A stretch of DNA of 64,000 nucleotides from Methylovorus menthalis (GCF_020523625.1 NZ_JAJAQH010000006.1:248001-312000), one strand, 5' to 3'; positions 18,823 to 28,381 are shown, numbered from the stretch's first letter. Notes: generated by a model from the sequence alone, not told the origin. Numbers and translations: made by a program.

Positions 18823-19104
18823 GAATCTGCCTTTGTTGGTGTGCCTGATAAAGCCTGTAATTATTTCATAATTCAGTACTTAAGGTAAGCAAAGACGCGC
18901 ATTGCTGTCGCCTTTCCGCTCTGCAGACTCAAGATAAATGACATGCATCACGGCAAGCGAACCTCATGCGCTGAATACGGTCATAGGTACACAACGGTTG
19001 TGTATAAAAATAAACGTATTGAGTTTTAAAGCGGTAAACAGAATTCGGGGCAAACACGTTTTTAAGCATGACTTCCACGCCATGGAAGTGATGAGGAGAT
19101 GAAA

Positions 19105-19410
19105 ATGAGATTATTCAAACGCTTGCTGCTGGGGTTGACGCTGACACTGGCTAGCATGGGTGCCGCCCACGCCCACGATTCTTTCAGTATTGGTCTGAAC
19201 ATTGGTGGGCCAGGTTATTACGGCCCGCCTCCCGGTGCTTATTACGCACCGCCGCCTGTAATTTATCGCGCACCGCCAGTTGTGTATTTCGGGGCACCAC
19301 CGCCGGTGTACTACCGGCCATATGAGCCACGCATTTACTATCGGGAATATTATGATGGGGGTGGAAGACACCATCATCATGACCGTGGTCGCCATGGTGG
19401 CTGGCGCTAA
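19105..19410 (+). CDS. Small exported His/Tyr/Pro-rich protein, unknown function
   Basis: The protein has a signal peptide (MRLFKRLLLGLTLTLASMGAAHAHD), cleaved probably after AHA. About 75 residues rich in Pro, Tyr, Gly and His follow, with PPPVYY-type repeats and a histidine cluster HHHH near the end. I choose the ATG at 19105 because the AGGAG ribosome site (19094-19098) touches the earlier ATG at 19099 but is 6 bases from this one. Low-complexity envelope proteins of this form are common in betaproteobacteria. The histidines suggest metal binding, but that is inference. Confidence 0.75.
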   Translation: MRLFKRLLLGLTLTLASMGAAHAHDSFSIGLNIGGPGYYGPPPGAYYAPPPVIYRAPPVVYFGAPPPVYYRPYEPRIYYREYYDGGGRHHHHDRGRHGGWR

Positions 19411-19435
19411 CAAGGGCTGCGTTCGCCCAGGATGT

Positions 19436-19472
19436 AAAAAAGCGATTGCTCGAAAAGCAGTCGCTTTTTTTC
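19436..19472 (+). terminator. Intrinsic terminator of the small exported protein gene
   Basis: The near-perfect stem AAAGCGATTGCT / AGCAGTCGCTTT with a 4-base loop and a run of seven T follows the stop at 19410. It lies between convergent genes, and its A-rich left arm gives a T tract on the other strand too. Confidence 0.85.
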
Positions 19473-19513
19473 ATGCCTGCTTCCTAGGCGAGTGTGATGC
19501 GTTTGGGCTACGC

Positions 19514-20014
19514 TCAGGCCTGCATGGGCTGTTTGAGGAGTTGCAGCAACCCCTCAAAAACCGCTTGTACAGCCTGCGCCCGGATTTGTTGGCGATTGCC
19601 ACTGAAATGGCGGGTGGTGCTGACAATATTACCCGGTGTGGCCCAGGCAAAGCACACCATGCCCACCGGTTTGGCCTGCGTGCCGCCGCCGGGACCGGCT
19701 ATGCCGGTAATCGCCGCTGCGATATGGGCGCGACCGCGATGTAACGCCCCGTGGGCCATTTCAATCGCCGTCTGTTCGCTTACCGCGCCATAAGTCTCCA
19801 GCGTCGCCGGATTAATCCCCAGCATGCTGATTTTTGCTGCGTTGCTGTAAGTGATATGCGCGCTCTCAAACCAGGTCGAGCTGCCCGGAATCTCGGTAAT
19901 CAGGCTGGCGGCCATGCCGCCTGTACAAGACTCCGCCAGCGATAGCAGCAAGCCTTGCTGTTGCAAGGTGTTGCCCAAGGTGCGCGTCAGCTCCAGTAGT
20001 TCAGCTTTATCCAT
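19514..20014 (-). CDS. pncC: Nicotinamide-nucleotide amidase (CinA C-terminal family)
   Basis: This 166-residue stand-alone CinA C-terminal domain deamidates NMN to nicotinate mononucleotide, recycling pyridine nucleotides. SLAESCTGGMAAS (about residues 24-36) and TGIAGPGGGTQAKPVG (about 104-119) are the conserved blocks. The 5' end overlaps pgpA by 28 bases, so it is translated from the same message. Confidence 0.93.
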   Translation of the reverse strand: MDKAELLELTRTLGNTLQQQGLLLSLAESCTGGMAASLITEIPGSSTWFESAHITYSNAAKISMLGINPATLETYGAVSEQTAIEMAHGALHRGRAHIAAAITGIAGPGGGTQAKPVGMVCFAWATPGNIVSTTRHFSGNRQQIRAQAVQAVFEGLLQLLKQPMQA

Positions 20015-20481
20015 AAGCCGCCTTGCAAAAAGGCAATGGCATACCCTGCTGCCAGCAAGTCATCCAGCATGACTCCCAGGCCGCCCTTGATATGTCGATC
20101 GCTCAGGTTGATGGGAAAGGGTTTCCAGATATCGAACAGACGAAACAACAGGAATGCGGCAAGCCATGCCTGCCAGCTCAGCGGCGTGAACTCCAGCACC
20201 AGCATGAAGGCCACAATCTCATCCCAGACGATGCTGCCGTGATCAGAGGCGCCGAGCGCCTTGCCCGCAATGCCGCAGATATAGATGCCCAGCAGAAACA
20301 TGCCGGCGAGAATGAGGTAATGCAGCGGCTCGGCCAATTGCATCAGGCCGATAAAGCAGGGGATGCCCACCAGTGTGCCCCAGGTGCCGGGCGCCTTGCG
20401 TGGCAGGCCACTGCCAAACCCCAGCGCCAGGAAATGCGCCGGGTGTCGCAGCAGAAAATGACGGTCGGGCCAGTGGATCAA
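19987..20481 (-). CDS. pgpA: Phosphatidylglycerophosphatase A
   Basis: This 164-residue inner-membrane enzyme dephosphorylates phosphatidylglycerol phosphate. The conserved motifs GFGSGLPRKAPGTWGT, WDEIVAF, FRLFDIWKPFPI and GGLGVMLDDLLA are present, with hydrophobic helices between them. In many betaproteobacteria pgpA follows thiL directly; here a PEP-CTERM gene lies between them. Confidence 0.95.
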   Translation of the reverse strand: MIHWPDRHFLLRHPAHFLALGFGSGLPRKAPGTWGTLVGIPCFIGLMQLAEPLHYLILAGMFLLGIYICGIAGKALGASDHGSIVWDEIVAFMLVLEFTPLSWQAWLAAFLLFRLFDIWKPFPINLSDRHIKGGLGVMLDDLLAAGYAIAFLQGGLWIKLNYWS

Positions 20482-20572
20482 TCTTTATTCCTGAATGACA
20501 TGCATGATTGATCATCATAGCGCATTCATCTCAGGTGCTGCCAACCCTGGCAAGCATATGAAGTGCGCTAGC

Positions 20573-21667
20573 TTATTGGGTAGGGCGTCTTCGCCAGGCT
20601 ACCATCACCCCAATCAGCAGCATCAGCCATGTACTGGGTTCAGGTACCGCGCTGATGGGTTTGAGCAGAAACAGCTGAGATTCCCCTGAAAGGGTGTTGT
20701 TCATGATACCTACTATCCATCCCAGTTCATTGATGTCTGTCGCTTTGCTGAGTATCCAGCCACTCGCCAGAATAGCCGGGTCTACCAACAGATTAAGGTC
20801 CAGCACCTGCCCGGCATGGAAAGAGACTGCGCGGTCATTCGAGTCACCTACCGCGATCCCGGCCTCATTGATTTTATAGGCATTGCTATAGTCGGAGGCA
20901 CCCAAGGTGCCAAGATCCAGCATGCTGCCGTTTTCCCATAAGGTGGCATGCAATCCGGCTTCGTATTCCGCCTGGCCGATCACCTGTCCGGCGTTATTGA
21001 TGTCATTCGCTATACTCTGCCAATAAGCCACAATGTTGTTATCCACATCCGTGATCACTCGGTTGTCCAGCAGCTGCATGCCAGAGGCGGTCCATAATGT
21101 TGCTTGGGCGGCGGTGATCTGTTCATGCGTAATGGCTTGGCCGACCGCATCTCCCACATCATTAAGCCCCTGCAGCGTTGCCCTTCCATAATAGGTACCA
21201 GACCCTAATGTGAGGCCTTCTAACAAGGGGTAGGCAAACTGCTGATTCTCTGCATATCCCACCCAGTGGCCATGGTTGTTTATGTCGGTCAGGGTGCTTC
21301 CCCGGGATGCGCCATCATCGATGCCGGTGGGGGTAGTGCCATTCCAGACGACCGCACCCATATACATGCCCGTGGTCGTTGATGAGCCTACGGTTTGCCC
21401 GAGATTATTAATGCCAGTGACGTAGGCATATCCAGGTCCGGAGTCAAATGAGCCAAGTGGGTTAAGGTAGCTCCAATTGCCTGACGCACTGCGAACACCG
21501 TTGCTGACGGCTATATCCCCCAGGTCATTGATAAATGGGGTGGCGTAGGGATTGGTTAAGCTGGAGTTGTAAATCGAGGTGAGGTTGTAACTTGGAGCAG
21601 CCTGCAGATTGCCGACGGACGCCAGCAGCCCAATAAGGCTTAGTGCAATTCCAGAAATCACTTTCAT
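20573..21667 (-). CDS. HAF-repeat protein with PEP-CTERM sorting signal
   Basis: The 364-residue protein has a signal peptide (MKVISGIALSLIGLLASVG...QAAP). A body of repeated INNxGxxVG / DINELGWIVG units follows, typical of HAF-type extracellular repeats, and the C-terminus is VPEPSTWLMLLIGVMVAWRRR. The last part is a PEP-CTERM signal: Pro-Glu-Pro, a hydrophobic helix and basic residues. It is cut by an exosortase (not in this window) in exopolysaccharide-producing Gram-negatives. I place the start at 21667, 8 bases after GGGGAG, rather than at the upstream codon. It interrupts thiL-pgpA and has its own spacing of 128 bases from thiL. Confidence 0.85.
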   Translation of the reverse strand: MKVISGIALSLIGLLASVGNLQAAPSYNLTSIYNSSLTNPYATPFINDLGDIAVSNGVRSASGNWSYLNPLGSFDSGPGYAYVTGINNLGQTVGSSTTTGMYMGAVVWNGTTPTGIDDGASRGSTLTDINNHGHWVGYAENQQFAYPLLEGLTLGSGTYYGRATLQGLNDVGDAVGQAITHEQITAAQATLWTASGMQLLDNRVITDVDNNIVAYWQSIANDINNAGQVIGQAEYEAGLHATLWENGSMLDLGTLGASDYSNAYKINEAGIAVGDSNDRAVSFHAGQVLDLNLLVDPAILASGWILSKATDINELGWIVGIMNNTLSGESQLFLLKPISAVPEPSTWLMLLIGVMVAWRRRPTQ

Positions 21668-21795
21668 GATAAGTCTCCCCGGATAACGCAAGAAACTGAT
21701 CGTATGCCTGTCTGAAATTTCCCGGTATAGCCCTAATGTACTAATCTCGGCCTAAAAGAATATATTGAATGCAAAGTTTTGATTTGCTGTGAATA

Positions 21796-22758
21796 TTAAG
21801 CCTGGGTGAAATGATCAAAGCCTGGTTTTTTGATATCCAGCTGCATATTGCTGGCATCGTATACATCCACACCTGGCTGAACTCTTGTTTGGCCTATCAT
21901 GCTCATGGTTAAGCCCAATTGTCTGCCCAAGGCGCTGATTTGTTCACGCCTGGCGGATGGCGCCGTAAAGCAAAGTTCATAATCATCACCACCACCTAGC
22001 ACAAAGGATTGCACCGTTTTGTCTGCCATGTGCTGGCGTGCGATGGGAGACAGAGGAATATCGGCAAACCGGATGTCGGCACCGAGCTGGGATGCTTGCA
22101 GAATATGGCCAAGATCGGCCAGCAAGCCATCGGAAATATCAATGGCGCTGTGGGCCATCTGGCGCAATGCGAGGCCGAGCTCAGCGCGGGGCTCTGGTTG
22201 ATGCAGCGCCACGCTGCATTCGGCCAGCGCTTCTGCTGTGAGAGGGTAGTGACCTTGCATGGCGGCGAGAGCCAATGCGGCAGTGCCCAGTGGGCCTGAG
22301 ACCCAGATGTCATCGCCCGCCTTGGCGCCGTTACGGGTAAGTGCCTGCTGCATCGGGACTATGCCCATGATTTGTACGCTGATGGTGAGCGGGCCGCGGG
22401 TGGTGTCGCCGCCTATCAGCGATACGCCAAAGCGGTCTGCACAATCAAAAAAGCCGCGACTGAATTCGGCAAGCCAAGGCGCCTTGATTTCTGGCAGGGC
22501 GAGAGCCAGTGTGGCCCAGCGTGCTTCCGCACCCATGGCGGCCATGTCCGAAATATTGACGGCCAGCGATTTCCAGCCGATGCCATAGGGGTCGGCGTCC
22601 GTAAAGAAATGCGTGCCTGCCACCAGCATGTCCGCTGAAATGGCGAGTTGATGGCCTGGGGGCACCGCGATCAAGGCAGCATCGTCGCCTATTCCCAGAT
22701 CGGTATGCTGCTGTGGGCGGGTAAAGTAGCGGGCGATCAGGTCGAATTCAGGTGTCAT
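21796..22758 (-). CDS. thiL: Thiamine-monophosphate kinase
   Basis: This 320-residue kinase makes thiamine diphosphate, the last step of thiamine synthesis. GIGDDAALI near the N-terminus, [24 protein letters not shown] and [11 protein letters not shown] are all present. I take [12 protein letters not shown] (22758) as the start. The longer frame to 22845 would read antisense-like, low-homology residues and overlap mog. The gene follows mog with a 10-base gap. Confidence 0.95.
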   Translation of the reverse strand: MTPEFDLIARYFTRPQQHTDLGIGDDAALIAVPPGHQLAISADMLVAGTHFFTDADPYGIGWKSLAVNISDMAAMGAEARWATLALALPEIKAPWLAEFSRGFFDCADRFGVSLIGGDTTRGPLTISVQIMGIVPMQQALTRNGAKAGDDIWVSGPLGTAALALAAMQGHYPLTAEALAECSVALHQPEPRAELGLALRQMAHSAIDISDGLLADLGHILQASQLGADIRFADIPLSPIARQHMADKTVQSFVLGGGDDYELCFTAPSARREQISALGRQLGLTMSMIGQTRVQPGVDVYDASNMQLDIKKPGFDHFTQA

Positions 22759-22768
22759 GCAGAGGGAT

Positions 22769-23359
22769 TCAGGCTTGCGGTTTGATGGCGGACTTGGGGC
22801 GAAATGCCTTGACGATGCTTTCTTTGGTTTCGATATACGGCGCACCGATCAGATCCAGACAATAAGGCACGGCGGCAAAAATGCCCGGTACAATCGTCTT
22901 GCCATCAGCATCTTTCAGGCCTTCCAGCGTTTCTTGTATGGCTTTGGGCTGGCCGGGCAGGTTGATGATCAGGCTCTGTTTGCGGATGACGGCCACCTGG
23001 CGCGAAAGGATGGCAGTGGGCACAAAGTGCAGGCTGATTTGCCGCATTTGTTCGCCGAAACCGGGCATTTCCTTGTCGGCGACGGCCAGTGTAGCTTCGG
23101 GGGTGACATCGCGTAGTGCCGGGCCAGTACCGCCTGTGGTGAGGACCAGGTCGCAGCCTTCATGGTCGACCAGGTCGCGCAGGATGCTTTCAATCTCGGG
23201 CTGCTCATCGGGGATCACACGTGCGACGGCCTGCCATGGGGTGAGCAGCACATTGTCCAGCCATGCCTTGAGGCTGGGGATACCTTTGTCTTCATACACG
23301 CCAGCAGAGGCGCGATCACTCACGGAAACTAATCCGACGGTAAGGAATTGTTCTGACAT
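22769..23359 (-). CDS. mog: Molybdopterin adenylyltransferase
   Basis: This 196-residue MogA-type protein adenylates molybdopterin before molybdenum insertion. The core motif [20 protein letters not shown] (about residues 74-93), MPGFGEQMR and [12 protein letters not shown] are conserved. It lies first in a mog-thiL minus-strand pair and diverges from the PDZ lipoprotein gene. Confidence 0.95.
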   Translation of the reverse strand: MSEQFLTVGLVSVSDRASAGVYEDKGIPSLKAWLDNVLLTPWQAVARVIPDEQPEIESILRDLVDHEGCDLVLTTGGTGPALRDVTPEATLAVADKEMPGFGEQMRQISLHFVPTAILSRQVAVIRKQSLIINLPGQPKAIQETLEGLKDADGKTIVPGIFAAVPYCLDLIGAPYIETKESIVKAFRPKSAIKPQA

Positions 23360-23458
23360 AGTGGTTGTCTACGCAATCGTAATTAACAAAATCAATGATG
23401 CCATTATCATAACATCAGCCGACTAACGCTCTCGGCTGAAACTCCGAGGAGAGTCACC

Positions 23459-24235
23459 ATGCAATACATCACGAGCCTGTTACTAGCCGTTGCGTTGGTA
23501 GGTTGCGCCAGTCAGAAGCCACAGCCCGTGCCGATGGAAAATACACGTGCCAGCAATGGCAACCCGTATTCAGATACTTATGTCAGCCATCCGCAGCCAG
23601 CGACCTTGCTGGCACCAGATCCTGCCGGGCCAAAACTCTATCTTGGGGATAAAAAAGAAGACGATTACAAGCGCATGCTGGAGCAAGGCTACGACATGTT
23701 GGGCTACTCCAGTTTTGAATCCGGTGACGTTGCGCCAGAGCTGGCTACCGAGCAGGCCAGGCAGGTAAAAGCTGATTTGGTGCTGGTCTATACCCAGCTG
23801 ACTGGTAGCACGCCCGCCAGCATGAAGTTGCAGCAATTGCGCCAGCAGGCCGCCGCACAAAAAGCAGCAGCGGCAGAGCCGAAAGCCGCAGGCGAGGCGC
23901 CTGCACCCGTGGATGAAGCCAAGCAGCGCTATCATTACTTTGCCTCTTACTGGGTAAAGCTGGCGCCACCCTTAATCGGTGTGCATGTGAATGGCCCGGT
24001 GGCAGAAGATCAGCCTGGCCTGCCTGTGGTAGCCGTTGTGCAGCAATCGCCTGCGGCCAAGGCTGGCCTGGTGAATGGCGATGTACTGACTCGCCTGGGT
24101 GAAGTGAATCTCGACAAGCCGGAAGCCCTGACCCGCGCCGCCAGGCAATATGCCGGTAAAACGGTTGAGGTGGATTTTCGCCGTAGCGGCAGCCCTGGCA
24201 AAGCCATGATTACCCTGAATCAGCGTTCGCAGTAA
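23459..24235 (+). CDS. Lipoprotein with C-terminal PDZ domain
   Basis: This 258-residue protein has a lipobox, LVGCAS (Cys16), so it is lipid-anchored, probably in the outer membrane. Residues 40-125 hold a small alpha/beta unit (YLGDKKEDDYKRMLEQGYDMLGYSSFES...ADLVLVYTQ). An Ala/Pro/Gln-rich linker follows, then a PDZ-like domain from about residue 175 (LPVVAVVQQSPAAKAGLVNGDVL). GAGG lies just before the ATG. It has no protease domain, so it is more likely a scaffold or adaptor. It is followed by a strong hairpin (24243-24273). Confidence 0.75.
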   Translation: MQYITSLLLAVALVGCASQKPQPVPMENTRASNGNPYSDTYVSHPQPATLLAPDPAGPKLYLGDKKEDDYKRMLEQGYDMLGYSSFESGDVAPELATEQARQVKADLVLVYTQLTGSTPASMKLQQLRQQAAAQKAAAAEPKAAGEAPAPVDEAKQRYHYFASYWVKLAPPLIGVHVNGPVAEDQPGLPVVAVVQQSPAAKAGLVNGDVLTRLGEVNLDKPEALTRAARQYAGKTVEVDFRRSGSPGKAMITLNQRSQ

Positions 24236-24242
24236 TGCGCGT

Positions 24243-24273
24243 GAGGCTGCGCATGCTAGGCATGTGCAGCCTC
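24243..24273 (+). terminator. Hairpin after the PDZ lipoprotein gene
   Basis: The stem GAGGCTGC / GCAGCCTC extends inward with CATG / CATG. There is no proper T run behind it, so it may be a Rho-assisted or RNA-stabilising structure. Confidence 0.45.
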
Positions 24274-24352
24274 GCTCTCACTTCCCTTCCATTGGCAGGC
24301 ACGTTCGTGCATGCTTACAATCCAGCCAACGACACAACAAAAGCAATAAACC

Positions 24353-26338
24353 ATGATGGACAAAATCCTCCACGACTACCTGCAACACAAAAGTGAGCCG
24401 GTGCGCTTGCTGGCCGACTTGGTCGATCAGATACGCCCGGCGCGCGGTGATCACCGAGACCATGCCGCGCATGCCATCCAGGCCTTGTGTCATGTGCTGA
24501 ATCGCGAACCCGAACTCGCGCAGGCGCTGCATGAAGCGGTGCTTGGTTTGCTCGGTGGGCGCAGGCCCGTATCGCTTTACGTGGATGCGGGCATCCAGCC
24601 TAGCAGTGGTTTTTTTACCGAAATGTTTCGCCGGGTGGGCCACAAGATTTTGCCTGAGGCGGTCGATCCGCAATATCTGAAAGATATTTTCGGGCAGATT
24701 TTCCGCCGTCGGCAGGATGAAGTCTGGGTGATCGATGTGCCGGACGAGGTGTGGCTGCAATTGCTTGAGGCCATGCGATTTGACGAGGCGGATACTCGTC
24801 TGCTGGAGGCTTGCAAGCGTGGCCTGCTGGATGCCGTGCAGGTGCTGTCGTATCGCCTGTCTGCCTCTGGCCTGGAGCCGGAGCTGATACGCAGTCATCC
24901 TGAGCTGGAAAACCATGCATCGCCCTTCATCATCCAGAATGTGGAGCTGGGTAATTTTCTTGAAGTACCTGAGGATGACAAAAACGACATACGCCATATT
25001 CTGGTGATGCTGGATCAATGCCGACAGGTGGTTGGCAAGATACGCCGTAACAGCTCGCAAACCGGGACCAGCATTCATCTGACCTTTTTGTTACAGCGCA
25101 TGACGCAACAAATTCGCCGCCTGGAAAGCCTGTTGCGCATTATCGCGAGTCAGCGGGTAGGAGAGAGTGCCAACCTGGAGTTTGTGCATCTGCTGAAAGA
25201 GCTGGTCTCCGCCGAGTGTCACAAAAACGATGTCCGCAAGCACTGGCGCGAGAACATGGAGCTGCTGGCACTACGCGTGACCGAAAATGCCAGCCGTACC
25301 GGTGAGCATTACATCACCGCTAACCGCCGTGAGTACTATGGCCTGATGCGCTCGGCCATGGGGGCTGGCATTATCATCGCCTTCATGGCGATGCTCAAGA
25401 TCGTCACAGCGGGCAAGCATTACGCCCCGCTAACTGAAGCTATCCTGTTCAGCCTCAATTACGGCCTGGGCTTTGTCATTATCCATATCCTGCACTTCAC
25501 GGTGGCGACCAAGCAGCCCGCGATGACGGCCGCCGCCATTGCTGCCAGTATTGATGCCAGTGATGGCAAGAGCCGGGAGATGGATAATCTGGTGAATATC
25601 ATCGCGCAGACCATACGCAGCCAGACCATTGCCATTATTGGCAATGTGTCGCTGGCGGTGCCAGTAGCGATGCTGATTGGCTGGTCAATTTATACGCTTA
25701 CTGGCAGTCATTTTATTCCCCCGGAAAAGGCGCATAAGTTGCTGGCAGATATTCACCCGTGGCATAGCGGCGCGCTGATTTACGCCGGTGTTGCCGGGGT
25801 TTGCCTGTTTTTGTCTGGCTTGATAGCCGGGTATCACGACAATCTCGCGATTTACAACAAGATCCCGCAGCGGCTGAAAGCACTCGGCTGGCTGCGGATG
25901 CTGCTGGGGCCTGCCCGACTGGAACGCGTGGCGAAATATGTGGAAAACAATCTGGGTGCCTTGGCAGGTAATTTTTATTTCGGTTGCCTGCTGGGCGGCA
26001 TGTCGGGCCTGGGGGTGTTGCTGGGCTTGCCGATTGATATCCGGCACATTGCGTTTTCATCCGCATTTGTCGGCTTTTCGTTCACCGCCCTCGATTTCAA
26101 CATTACCTGGCAACTGGCTGTTATCGCCGCGGTAAGCGTGTTGCTGATTGGCACCGTCAATCTTCTGGTGAGTTTCAGTCTGGCGCTGTATGTGGCGATG
26201 AAATCACGCAAGGTGAGCTTTGTGCAGTGGCGCCGCTTCCTGGTGACCTTGCTCAAGCGTTTGAACAAGGAGCCCGGCAAGTTTTTTCTGCCACCGCCGC
26301 GTGGCGAGCCGGAGACGGAATCTGGTCATGGGCATTAA
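24353..26338 (+). CDS. Membrane protein of the SpecificRecomb family
   Basis: This 661-residue protein belongs to the family often annotated as site-specific recombinase (named after gonococcal Gcr). The first 330 residues are soluble and helical. From about residue 340 there are several hydrophobic helices (GAGIIIAFMAMLKIV, YGLGFVIIHILHF, AIIGNVSLAVPVAMLIGW, ALIYAGVAGVCLFLSGLIAG, LLGGMSGLGVLLGLP, VIAAVSVLLIGTVNLLVSF). The C-terminus is basic and proline-rich. I see no tyrosine or serine recombinase catalytic signature. The multi-helix layout makes a membrane function more likely than DNA recombination. Confidence 0.8.
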   Translation: MMDKILHDYLQHKSEPVRLLADLVDQIRPARGDHRDHAAHAIQALCHVLNREPELAQALHEAVLGLLGGRRPVSLYVDAGIQPSSGFFTEMFRRVGHKILPEAVDPQYLKDIFGQIFRRRQDEVWVIDVPDEVWLQLLEAMRFDEADTRLLEACKRGLLDAVQVLSYRLSASGLEPELIRSHPELENHASPFIIQNVELGNFLEVPEDDKNDIRHILVMLDQCRQVVGKIRRNSSQTGTSIHLTFLLQRMTQQIRRLESLLRIIASQRVGESANLEFVHLLKELVSAECHKNDVRKHWRENMELLALRVTENASRTGEHYITANRREYYGLMRSAMGAGIIIAFMAMLKIVTAGKHYAPLTEAILFSLNYGLGFVIIHILHFTVATKQPAMTAAAIAASIDASDGKSREMDNLVNIIAQTIRSQTIAIIGNVSLAVPVAMLIGWSIYTLTGSHFIPPEKAHKLLADIHPWHSGALIYAGVAGVCLFLSGLIAGYHDNLAIYNKIPQRLKALGWLRMLLGPARLERVAKYVENNLGALAGNFYFGCLLGGMSGLGVLLGLPIDIRHIAFSSAFVGFSFTALDFNITWQLAVIAAVSVLLIGTVNLLVSFSLALYVAMKSRKVSFVQWRRFLVTLLKRLNKEPGKFFLPPPRGEPETESGHGH

Positions 26339-26346
26339 TGCCATGT

Positions 26347-26380
26347 AAAAAAAGCCCGCTGGTTTGAGCGGGCTTTTTTA
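26347..26380. terminator. Bidirectional terminator between the SpecificRecomb gene and darP
   Basis: The stem AAAGCCCGCT / AGCGGGCTTT has A and T runs on both sides. It lies between convergent stops at 26338 and 26411. Confidence 0.9.
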
Positions 26381-26410
26381 TGCGGCGTGGAGCCTGGTCA
26401 CGTTGGCTCG

Positions 26411-26974
26411 TCACTCTTCCGCTTCGTCTTCTGCTTCTTCCTCAGGAGCTGCGCTGGGGGCAGTGACTTCGCGCAATAACTTGAAGAGTTCGCGGCTGCT
26501 TTTGGGTGGTTTGTTGGCTGCTGCTTCGCGTCGGGCATTGCGTATCAGGGTGCGCAATTGCTGGATATCCACCGCCGGGAAGTGCGACATGAAGTCTTGC
26601 AGCGCGGCTTCTTCTTCAATCAGGCGGGTGCGCCAGCGTTCAAGCTGATGGAAATAGGCAGTCTGCGCGTTGTGTTTGCCTTCCCAGCGTTGCAGCTGGT
26701 CGATGATAGGCGCGGTATCCACATTGCGCATCAGGCGGCCGATGTATTGCATCTGGCGGCGAATCGCGCCATTGGCGGTAATGCGCTTGGCTTCACGTAT
26801 CGCATCATTCAGCGCTTCTGGCAGATCCAGCTTGGCCAGCCGTTCCTTGGGCAGATCGACCAGGGTGACGCCCAGATCCTGCAGTGCGTCCATGGCCGCT
26901 TTGCGCTTGGTCTTGCTGAGCGGGCTGTCTTCGATATCCGCCTCGGCGGCGTTGTTTGTCTCATTAGGTTTCAT
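26411..26974 (-). CDS. darP: Ribosome maturation protein DarP (YjgA, DUF615)
   Basis: This 187-residue highly helical protein binds the 50S subunit during late assembly. The family pattern PLSKTKRKAAMDALQDLGVTLVDLP near the start, IREAKRITANGAIRRQMQYIGRLMR in the middle and DIQQLRTLIRNARRE near the end are conserved. The C-terminal tail is acidic. I choose the ATG at 26974 because homology starts there; the upstream frame overlaps pmbA antisense. It diverges from pmbA with 39 bases between the starts. Confidence 0.93.
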   Translation of the reverse strand: MKPNETNNAAEADIEDSPLSKTKRKAAMDALQDLGVTLVDLPKERLAKLDLPEALNDAIREAKRITANGAIRRQMQYIGRLMRNVDTAPIIDQLQRWEGKHNAQTAYFHQLERWRTRLIEEEAALQDFMSHFPAVDIQQLRTLIRNARREAAANKPPKSSRELFKLLREVTAPSAAPEEEAEDEAEE

Positions 26975-27013
26975 GCTGGGGTATGATAGCAGTTTTTCCT
27001 CAAGAGACTTAAT

Positions 27014-28381
27014 GTGAGCGTAACCCACGTTGCCCCAACCACCGGATTCAGTCATACGCTGGATGACCTGCGCGAGATGAGCGCGCGCGTATTGGCGCTG
27101 GCCAAGGCCGCTGGCGCCAGTGCCGCTGAGGCTGAAGTCAGTTTTGGTGTCGGGCAGAATGTGTCCGTGCGCATGGGCGAGACGGAAACCATTGAGTACA
27201 ACCGCGATAAGGGCATGTCGGTCACGGTGTATTTTGGCCAGCAAAAAGGCCATGCCAGTACCTCGGACCTGAACTCGCAAGCCTTGCAGGACACGGTGGC
27301 GGCAGCATGCAACATCGCCCGTTACACCGCTAAAGACGAGTTTTGTGGTCTGGCTGACGCCGCCTTGATGGCGCGTGACGTGCTGGATCTGAATTTGCAT
27401 CATCCATGGACGATTTCGGTGGATGATGCCATCCGCCTGGCACAGGAGTGTGAAGGTGCCGCCCGTGCAGTCGACGCGCGCATCACCAATTCGGAAGGCG
27501 CCTCAGTCTCGACCTACGAAGGCCTGTTTTCGTATGCTAATAGCCATGGGTTTTCTGGTGGCTACCTGAGCTCGCGCCATAGCATCAGCTGCTCGGTGAT
27601 CGCCGAGGAGGCCGAGGCCATGCAGCGCGATTACTGGTATAGCACGGCTCGCAACGCTGACTGGCTGGATAGCCCGAAAAACATCGGGCAGCTGGCAGGT
27701 GAGCGCACGGTGCGTCGCCTGGGTTGCCGCCGCATCAAGACCGCGCAAGTCCCTGTATTGTTTGATGCCTCGCTGGCTTCGGGGCTGATTTCGCATCTGA
27801 TCAGTGCCGTTTCTGGCGGCAGTTTGTATCGCAAATCATCCTTCCTGCTCGACTCCCTCGGCAAGCCAGTGATGTCATCCATTGTGAATATCAGCGAGCA
27901 GCCGCATATTCCCGGCGCACTCGCCAGTGCCCCGTTTGATAACGAAGGCGTTGCTACTACCCCGCGCATGCTGGTTGAAAACGGCGTATTGCAAGGATAT
28001 GTGCTTTCGAGTTATTCGGCGCGCAAGCTGGGCATGCAAACGACAGGCAATGCAGGCGGCAACCATAATCTGATGGTGACCCAGCAGGGCAAGCCTGCAG
28101 AAGACCTGAGCGGCTTGTTGCGGCAAATGGGCACCGGCTTGCTGGTGACTGAGCTGTTGGGTCACGGCATCAATATGGTGACCGGCGATTATTCGCGTGG
28201 CGCCGCAGGTTTCTGGGTGGAGAATGGCGTGATCGTCCATCCGGTAGAAGAAATCACGATTGCCGGCAATCTGCGCGATATGTTCATGCAGATCGTGGCC
28301 ATAGGCAGTGATGTGCTGGTGCAGGGCTCCAAGCAGGTAGGCTCTATCCTGATTGAACAGATGACCGTGGCGGGTGACTGA
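27014..28381 (+). CDS. pmbA: PmbA/TldE-family metalloprotease subunit
   Basis: The 455-residue protein is the TldE partner of the TldD/TldE heterodimer, which trims unfolded peptides such as microcin precursors and CcdA. MGETETIEYNRDKGMSVTVY (near residue 56), the central SNSHGFSG-like NSEGASVSTYEGLFSYANSHG and the C-terminal TGNAGGNHNLMV and LLVTELLGHGINMVTGDYSRGAAGFWVENG are family blocks. TldE lacks the HExxxH zinc site of TldD, and I see none here. The track frame begins at a non-ATG start (GTG at 27014), fitting the family N-terminus only loosely. Confidence 0.92.
   Translation: MSVTHVAPTTGFSHTLDDLREMSARVLALAKAAGASAAEAEVSFGVGQNVSVRMGETETIEYNRDKGMSVTVYFGQQKGHASTSDLNSQALQDTVAAACNIARYTAKDEFCGLADAALMARDVLDLNLHHPWTISVDDAIRLAQECEGAARAVDARITNSEGASVSTYEGLFSYANSHGFSGGYLSSRHSISCSVIAEEAEAMQRDYWYSTARNADWLDSPKNIGQLAGERTVRRLGCRRIKTAQVPVLFDASLASGLISHLISAVSGGSLYRKSSFLLDSLGKPVMSSIVNISEQPHIPGALASAPFDNEGVATTPRMLVENGVLQGYVLSSYSARKLGMQTTGNAGGNHNLMVTQQGKPAEDLSGLLRQMGTGLLVTELLGHGINMVTGDYSRGAAGFWVENGVIVHPVEEITIAGNLRDMFMQIVAIGSDVLVQGSKQVGSILIEQMTVAGD

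Noticed and set aside
18823-19098. LexA box upstream of recA
   Set aside because: Only a loose CTGAATTATGAAATAATTACAG-like symmetry with the wrong spacing is visible, so no SOS box is reported.
24278-25078. 266-codon minus-strand ORF opposite the SpecificRecomb gene
   Set aside because: Antisense to a well-supported gene; no motifs.
24353-26338. SpecificRecomb gene as evidence of a mobile element
   Set aside because: The protein is a multi-helix membrane protein without recombinase catalytic motifs, has chromosomal neighbours and no flanking repeats.
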